Of a DNA stretch of 11,292 nt, positions 7,953-11,292 are shown piece by piece. The stretch's first letter is position 1. Each line of letters opens with the position of its first letter. Source of the DNA: Planctomycetota bacterium (GTDB taxonomy: Bacteria; Planctomycetota; Phycisphaerae; SM23-33); assembly GCA_021160865.1 (NCBI GenBank), contig JAGHBS010000083.1:1-11292 (forward strand). Reading direction: 5' to 3'. The position numbers and the translations under genes are program-made. The notes under the pieces were generated by a model. It did no database searches. It worked only from the letters and a program-made list of their open reading frames with translations, and had not been told where the DNA came from.

Positions 7953-7973
7953 TGTTTTATATCTTGATAATGT
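7946..7973 (+). promoter_or_regulatory. Possible trpC promoter
   Basis: A perfect TTGACA at 7946-7951 is followed by weak -10 candidates: TAATGT at 7968-7973 with 16-base spacing, or GATAAT at 7966-7971 with an unfavourable 14-base spacing. The -35 box lies within the first codons of the divergent CPBP gene. The poor -10 makes this only a suggestion. Confidence 0.3.
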
Positions 7974-7987
7974 AATAATCCAATGCG

Positions 7988-8800
7988 ATGAATATATTAG
8001 ACCAAATCGTCCAATCCAAGCGTAAAGAACTCGCCAAACGCAAAAAGGCTCGTCCGATTGAGCAGGTTAAGGCGGATCTCTCTGCAGCGCCGCGTGTGCG
8101 AAATTTCTTTACTGCCTGTACGAAAAAACCAAGTAAGCTTGTCAATGTCATCGCCGAAATTAAGAGACGCTCACCATCAGCAGGGGAAATTCGCAAGGAT
8201 TTCGATCCCGTCTCAATTGCCCTTGAATACCAATCCGCCGGTGCCGATGCAATAAGCGTACTAACCGATGAAGAATACTTCGGTGGCTCGCTTGAGGACC
8301 TAAAAGCCGTTCGGCAAGCAGTGAATCTTCCGGTCTTGAGAAAAGACTTTATTATCGACCCGTATCAGGTCTACGAAGCCCGTGCTGCTGGTGCCGATGC
8401 TATATTGCTCATTGCTGAATGCCTAACTCCCGGAGAATTGATGGACCTGATGATACTATCTGCCTCGCTGAAATTGACCTGTTTAGTAGAGGTTCACGGT
8501 ATAGAAAACCTGATGCAAGTCCGCTCGATGATAGGTTTCCCCCACGCCTCTTATAGCCTGCTCGGGATAAATAATCGAGATTTGAGAACCTTCCAGACGG
8601 ATATTACAACAACAATACGAATGACAGAACTGGTGGAAGATAAACGCACGTTAGTAAGTGAATCGGGGATTAGCAAACGAGACGATGTCCTTCGCCTTCA
8701 GCAAGCAGGCGTAAATACCATTCTAATCGGTGAAACGCTACTGCGCTCCAATGGAATCGCCATAAAAATGCAGGAGTTGTTCTCAATCTCACGTGATTAG
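7988..8800 (+). CDS. trpC: Indole-3-glycerol phosphate synthase TrpC
   Basis: TrpC decarboxylates and closes the ring of CdRP to indole-3-glycerol phosphate, the fourth step from chorismate to tryptophan, in the cytoplasm. The 270-aa protein is a single-domain (beta/alpha)8 barrel with all signature motifs: IAEIKRRSPSAG (55-66; E57 and K59), SVLTDEEYFGGSLEDL (90-105), PVLRKDFIIDPYQVYEARAA (115-134; K119 as general acid), LVEVH (166-170; E168), GINNRDL (193-199; N195/N196), VSESGI (223-228; E225 and S226) and LIGE (246-249). There is no fused TrpF domain and no other trp gene in the window, so the pathway genes are dispersed or this gene is separated from the main cluster. ATG 7988 lacks a clear ribosome binding site. 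The last codons are part of a terminator hairpin. Confidence 0.97.
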   Translation: MNILDQIVQSKRKELAKRKKARPIEQVKADLSAAPRVRNFFTACTKKPSKLVNVIAEIKRRSPSAGEIRKDFDPVSIALEYQSAGADAISVLTDEEYFGGSLEDLKAVRQAVNLPVLRKDFIIDPYQVYEARAAGADAILLIAECLTPGELMDLMILSASLKLTCLVEVHGIENLMQVRSMIGFPHASYSLLGINNRDLRTFQTDITTTIRMTELVEDKRTLVSESGISKRDDVLRLQQAGVNTILIGETLLRSNGIAIKMQELFSISRD

Positions 8801-8817
8801 AACAACTCCTGAGTTTT
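8771..8817. terminator. Bidirectional intrinsic terminator between trpC and the prepilin gene
   Basis: The arms CAGGAGTTGTTCT (8771-8783) and AGAACAACTCCTG (8799-8811) are perfectly complementary over 13 bp with a 15-base loop. On the plus strand the hairpin is followed by AGTTTTG. On the minus strand it is followed by CATTTTTATG. It can therefore end both the trpC transcript and the convergent prepilin transcript, whose stop codon is 36 bases away. The trpC stop TAG (8798-8800) sits at the base of the 3' arm, so the 5' arm is inside the coding region. Confidence 0.88.
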
Positions 8818-8846
8818 GCTACTTTGGTGCTTTTACGATATGTATT

Positions 8847-9713
8847 TTACCACTTTACTCGTTTGTAATAATACAATTCGCCTGGGTCATTTCGACCATT
8901 GCCATTAGTGTCGATTAAGTATGGATTATCTTTTCTGAGAGGTGTGGCATGGCCGTCGCAAAATACAAAATTGCACCACGTTTTATCACGATGATAAAAC
9001 GTGGGTGAACGGCTCGGAGGATCTTCGGGTACGGAGCTTGACCACATACCGTCATATATACCATGTCCGCGATAACTTCCGTAGACACTGGCAACGGGAC
9101 GGTCCCCATAATACCAGGATTCCCATTCCTCACCCAGCAGAATCGTATCGGCAGGTATTTCTACATCGCTGGTCTTATAGACTGATCCGTGTTCGGTATA
9201 TGGAACCTCTCCCTCGTAATTTACGACACCCTGGCAGTTTGACAGTCCTATTCCGCAAGGAGAAGGTCCTCTATACGATACATTGATATTCATAGCGTAG
9301 GAACGAGGATGATAGCCCGAACCCCACCAGGAGCGGTCCAGCTTGTCGCTCGGACATTTCAAAAGATCGAGCGAATCAAAGTACTTGGGCCCATATTTTT
9401 CTCCAATACCATTGGCGTGCCACCAACTATTATCGCCGTATAGTCTTTGATCCCAAATTGGAGACTCTCCACCCCACCCTGCTGCTGCTGGATACCAATC
9501 ATTGTTATCAGCAGTATACATGGCGTAAGCAGTACCGAGACTCTTTAGGTTTGTCCTGCATACGACCATTCTGGCTTCTTCCTTTGCTCTGTTGAGCGCC
9601 GGTAGAAGGATTGAAATAAGCAGAGAGATAATAGCCACTACGACAAGCAACTCGACTAAAGTAAAACCACCTCTTCCTTCTTTTGATTTTAGATCTGTGC
9701 CGTACACTTTCAT
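8847..9713 (-). CDS. Type II secretion-like prepilin with H-X9-DG/DUF1559-style C-terminus
   Basis: This is a secreted or surface pseudopilin-like protein inserted in the inner membrane and processed by prepilin peptidase. The N-terminus has a short basic leader, then GGFTLVELLVVVAIISLLIS (15-34). Cleavage is expected between G16 and F17, with the conserved glutamate at mature position +5 (E21). The hydrophobic helix continues into ILLPALNRAKEEARMVVCRTNLKSLG, typical of planctomycete and lentisphaeral families. Near the C-terminus, FVFCDGH (249-255) is the DG motif of the H-X9-DG families. After it DTNGNGRNDPGE (268-279) matches a calcium-binding EF-hand loop. Six cysteines are present. AAGGAG at 9715-9720 is only 1 base from ATG 9713 but 7 bases from the in-frame GTG at 9707, which may be the true start. 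No secretion machinery genes are nearby. A long leader with its own promoter precedes it. Confidence 0.9.
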   Translation of the reverse strand: MKVYGTDLKSKEGRGGFTLVELLVVVAIISLLISILLPALNRAKEEARMVVCRTNLKSLGTAYAMYTADNNDWYPAAAGWGGESPIWDQRLYGDNSWWHANGIGEKYGPKYFDSLDLLKCPSDKLDRSWWGSGYHPRSYAMNINVSYRGPSPCGIGLSNCQGVVNYEGEVPYTEHGSVYKTSDVEIPADTILLGEEWESWYYGDRPVASVYGSYRGHGIYDGMWSSSVPEDPPSRSPTFYHRDKTWCNFVFCDGHATPLRKDNPYLIDTNGNGRNDPGELYYYKRVKW

Positions 9714-9714
9714 T

Positions 9715-9720
9715 CTCCTT
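9715..9720 (-). promoter_or_regulatory. Ribosome binding site of the prepilin gene
   Basis: AAGGAG, the best Shine-Dalgarno match in the window, is 1 base before ATG 9713 and 7 bases before GTG 9707 in the same frame. The spacing supports the GTG, which would shorten the protein by two residues. Confidence 0.6.
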
Positions 9721-9764
9721 TATATTCTCTCAAGATGATTACTATAATTCTCTTCACCTCATAT

Positions 9765-9770
9765 ATTATA
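9765..9770 (-). promoter_or_regulatory. Possible second -10 box of the prepilin gene
   Basis: A perfect TATAAT on the minus strand lies about 50 bases before the prepilin start, but no recognisable -35 is found at 16-18 bases. It may be a proximal promoter that needs an activator, or chance in AT-rich DNA. Confidence 0.25.
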
Positions 9771-9832
9771 CACTAGCAAAAATCCGTTTGAGTAGCAAGT
9801 TTTTACAAAGTTTCTGATTATTTTTAACACCG

Positions 9833-9922
9833 TCAGATACCATAGTATCTGTGGATTTTAGTCTCCGCATCGCCGATAGATGAGATATTCATGTTTACGG
9901 CCTTTCTCGCTTTCGTCCTCAT
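9833..9922 (-). CDS. Possible leader peptide, 29 codons
   Basis: An ORF of 29 codons begins MRTKARKAVN and ends HRYYGI with TGA at 9833-9835. Its ATG (9922) is 6 bases after the -10 box of a strong predicted promoter, so the message could be leaderless. An internal ATG at 9892 has AAAGG 8 bases upstream and would give a 19-residue peptide in the same frame. The product is basic at its N-terminus and has no signal peptide or recognised domain. It lies between tsaB and the prepilin gene on the same strand, inside what would be the prepilin 5' leader. It may be a regulatory leader peptide, a small protein, or a chance ORF over a structured RNA. Such short ORFs often occur by chance, so confidence is low. 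Confidence 0.25.
   Translation of the reverse strand: MRTKARKAVNMNISSIGDAETKIHRYYGI
9834..9851. repeat. Perfect inverted repeat in the prepilin leader
   Basis: CAGATAC and GTATCTG are separated by four bases and form a 7-bp hairpin with a four-base loop; in the minus-strand transcript two further C-G pairs can form across a small internal loop. There is no T run after it on the minus strand, so it is not a plain terminator for that transcript. It could be a leader RNA stem or a protein-binding palindrome. It overlaps the stop of the 29-codon leader ORF. Confidence 0.5.
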
Positions 9923-9927
9923 TTAAA

Positions 9928-9956
9928 AATATACGCCTTTCACGGGACTGTGTCAA
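9928..9956 (-). promoter_or_regulatory. Near-consensus sigma70 promoter upstream of the prepilin gene
   Basis: On the minus strand TTGACA (9951-9956) is separated by exactly 17 bases from TATATT (9928-9933): a perfect -35, a five-of-six -10 and ideal spacing. Transcription should start near 9921-9922. The first annotated gene downstream is the prepilin gene about 210 bases away, leaving a long leader. It lies 57 bases past the tsaB stop, so it is outside the tsaB coding region. Confidence 0.7.
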
Positions 9957-10013
9957 TGGAAAAATCAATGATTTTCGCAATAGTTGGTGAAGTAGCGCTT
10001 ATAAGGAAGAATA

Positions 10014-10745
10014 TCATTGCCCGGAACGCTTGTGGAAAAGGGCAGACGTTTTACGAATGTATATTGGACGTATCATATTGTATTGACAGAAGTTACCCTT
10101 CAATGCCATCCGCCTTGCCACTTTCCAAAGGCACTGGGCGGTTGGATACCACAGTTCTTTCGGTGCGATTGTGATACCCTGAGCAGAAATTTTTTGATGA
10201 TATGCAAGGGCCTCCCCTGTCAGTGTTATTGGCTTGGGAATTTCGGTGAGGAAATCTGTTTCTTTTAGCACCCTTGCAGGAAACGATGCGATTAATTCCC
10301 CTGAAGCGGCTTTGCGATATATAGCTGAGTATAACTCCTGCTTGCCTGCATCCATAACCACGCCGAGGTATTCGGTTTTGAGTCTTCCTGAGGAGAAGTT
10401 TTCTGCAACGACTTCGGTACTCGGCACCGTAACGCATCGGAGTTTCGGCTCCGGGCGAATAAACTCAACCGCCTGTAACAGCGTCTTAGCTACCGTTATC
10501 CCTATTCGCAAGCCCGTAAAACTACCCGGACCGATTGAGATGTAAACTTCGTCAACGTCGTCGGGCTGAAGTCCATTTTCCTCAAGCAATTCTGCAAGTC
10601 GGCTAACAAGTTGAACTGCCTGTCGGCGGTTAGCATCAAAGTCAGCCGTTGCAATGAGGCTATCATTCCGCCCTAATGCGATCCCGCCATAGCGACTTGA
10701 CGTCTCTATTGCGATGGAAATAGTTTCATTGGCATCTTTCACCAT
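10014..10745 (-). CDS. tsaB: tRNA t6A biosynthesis protein TsaB
   Basis: TsaB is the partner of TsaD (with TsaE and TsaC) in making N6-threonylcarbamoyladenosine at position 37 of ANN-decoding tRNAs. It is an ASKHA-fold protein that stabilises TsaD rather than catalysing the reaction. The sequence shows the N-terminal ISIAIETSSRYGGIALG (9-25), the signature VYISIGPGSFTGLRIGITVAK (67-87), VVMDAGKQELYSAIY (129-143) and the C-terminal IRPIYIRKTSA (225-235). At 243 aa the length is normal. The frame is open further upstream to 10814, but that segment does not resemble the family, so ATG 10745 is chosen even though it lacks a clear ribosome binding site. tsaD, tsaC and tsaE are not in the window. 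The gene is divergent from the AsmA-like gene, 154 bases away. Confidence 0.93.
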   Translation of the reverse strand: MVKDANETISIAIETSSRYGGIALGRNDSLIATADFDANRRQAVQLVSRLAELLEENGLQPDDVDEVYISIGPGSFTGLRIGITVAKTLLQAVEFIRPEPKLRCVTVPSTEVVAENFSSGRLKTEYLGVVMDAGKQELYSAIYRKAASGELIASFPARVLKETDFLTEIPKPITLTGEALAYHQKISAQGITIAPKELWYPTAQCLWKVARRMALKGNFCQYNMIRPIYIRKTSALFHKRSGQ

Positions 10746-10899
10746 GGGAATAATTCTATCGATTTTGAAGCAATGAAACCAGAAAAGATGAGTCATAAGC
10801 AAAGTCAATCTCATCTATGCTGGTAATGCCGTTAACCGTGAGGTAAGATACGACTTTGTTTAATCGTTTGACTAATATCCCATCCAGAACTGCCTGAGG

Positions 10900-11292
10900 A
10901 TGAAAGTAGATAAGACAGAAGTAGAAGCAGAAGATAGGCATAAGCCTTCTTACAAGAAGCGCTGTCTCAGTAGGATTTTGGCGATTCTATTCGTTATTTT
11001 TGCATTGCTTATTTGGTCGCTGCCCTATGTTGCATCAACGACAGCAGTCAGAAAGATAGTAGAAAAGACGATAGATTTCATAATCTTTGGGCATATCAAG
11101 ATTGATGAAATCTCACTTCGATGGACCGAGCCCTGCAGAATTAGCGGAATAAAGGTACAGGATGCCTCAGGCAGAGAGGTTTTGCAGATAAACTCAGTTG
11201 TATGCTCGCAAGGTTTGTGGCAGATTCTAACTTCACCAAATGATTTCGGAAAGATTGAGATTTCTAACCCCAAGATTAATCTCTATATAAAC
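10900..11292 (+). CDS. AsmA/TamB-like membrane-anchored protein, N-terminal part (cut by window end)
   Basis: The frame is open from ATG 10900 to the window edge, 131 codons. The N-terminus is charged, with a basic cluster (KPSYKKRCLSR) before one hydrophobic helix at about 24-45 (ILAILFVIFALLIWSLPYVA), so the rest should lie in the periplasm. What follows (RKIVEKTIDFIIFGHIKIDE, then ISLRWTEPCRISGIKVQD, VLQINSVVCSQGLWQIL, IEISNPKINLYIN) is the repeating strand pattern of the AsmA/TamB/DUF748 superfamily, long beta-groove proteins that span the periplasm and are linked to lipid transport or outer-membrane assembly. Only the first repeats are visible, so the exact family is inferred. GAGG touches the ATG with no spacer; CTG 10894 is the only other plausible start before an upstream TAA at 10873. 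Confidence 0.7.
   Translation, partial: MKVDKTEVEAEDRHKPSYKKRCLSRILAILFVIFALLIWSLPYVASTTAVRKIVEKTIDFIIFGHIKIDEISLRWTEPCRISGIKVQDASGREVLQINSVVCSQGLWQILTSPNDFGKIEISNPKINLYIN

Noticed and set aside
9860..9922. Cyclic-di-GMP-I (GEMM) riboswitch in the prepilin leader, suggested by GGACGAAAGC...GGCCGTAAAC.
   Set aside because: Only short fragments match. The second half of the GEMM core (the GGTAGGTAGC-like receptor) is missing and the stems cannot be drawn. A covariance-model search would settle it.
9898..9945. Hammerhead-like core: GTCC, then ATGAGGACGAAAG on the minus strand resembles the second half of a hammerhead stem II followed by GAAA.
   Set aside because: The required CUGAUGA core is absent before the GTCC, and part of the segment is the -10 and spacer of the predicted promoter and so would not be transcribed.
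9960..9978. AT-rich inverted repeat downstream of tsaB (AAAATC/GATTTT on the minus strand) as a tsaB terminator.
   Set aside because: The stem is six A-T-rich pairs with a three-base loop, too weak to call, although a short T run is present.
10756..10941. 61-codon minus-strand ORF just upstream of tsaB, ending 10 bases before its start.
   Set aside because: Its only ATG lies inside the divergent AsmA-like gene, it has no ribosome binding site and no recognisable domain. The part outside that gene (about 45 codons) has a protein-like look, so a decayed remnant is possible but unsupported.

Overview
The window is an ordinary-looking bacterial chromosomal segment of moderate GC with short intergenic gaps. 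A type II secretion-like prepilin with a DUF1559/H-X9-DG style C-terminus, a single-pass membrane protein and an AsmA/TamB-like membrane protein suggest a Planctomycetota-like organism, perhaps Phycisphaerae. The [NiFe]-hydrogenase maturation genes point to anaerobic or H2-linked metabolism. The taxonomic guess is inference from protein style and was not confirmed by any search. I saw no mobile element, CRISPR array, tRNA or rRNA.

Layout, left to right. (1) The tail of a small membrane protein (to 185, +) overlaps nadA (175-1311, +), quinolinate synthase of NAD biosynthesis. (2) A minus-strand operon hypF-hypC-hypD-hypE (6160 down to 1354) encodes the pathway that makes and attaches the Fe(CN)2CO ligands of [NiFe] hydrogenases. 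The genes overlap or are closely spaced. No hydrogenase structural genes and no hypA/hypB lie in the window. (3) An unrecognised single-pass membrane protein (6249-7058, +) runs divergently from hypF and converges on a CPBP-family intramembrane protease (7952-7080, -). (4) trpC (7988-8800, +) stands alone and ends in a strong hairpin terminator that overlaps its own stop codon. The hairpin probably also serves the convergent prepilin gene (9713-8847, -). (5) A 300-base region (9714-10013) upstream of the prepilin gene contains a near-consensus sigma70 promoter about 210 bases from the prepilin start, a possible leaderless 29-codon ORF and a perfect hairpin. (6) tsaB (10745-10014, -), for tRNA t6A synthesis, is divergent from the start of an AsmA/TamB-like gene cut off by the window edge (10900-11292, +).

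How the genes work together. HypF makes the cyanide donor with HypE, and HypC and HypD assemble the Fe(CN)2CO unit, so these four form one functional unit. The rest (NAD, tryptophan, tRNA modification, envelope proteins) are unrelated housekeeping genes in short transcription units of one or two genes. The least explained part is the prepilin leader region. I found no convincing new multi-gene system.
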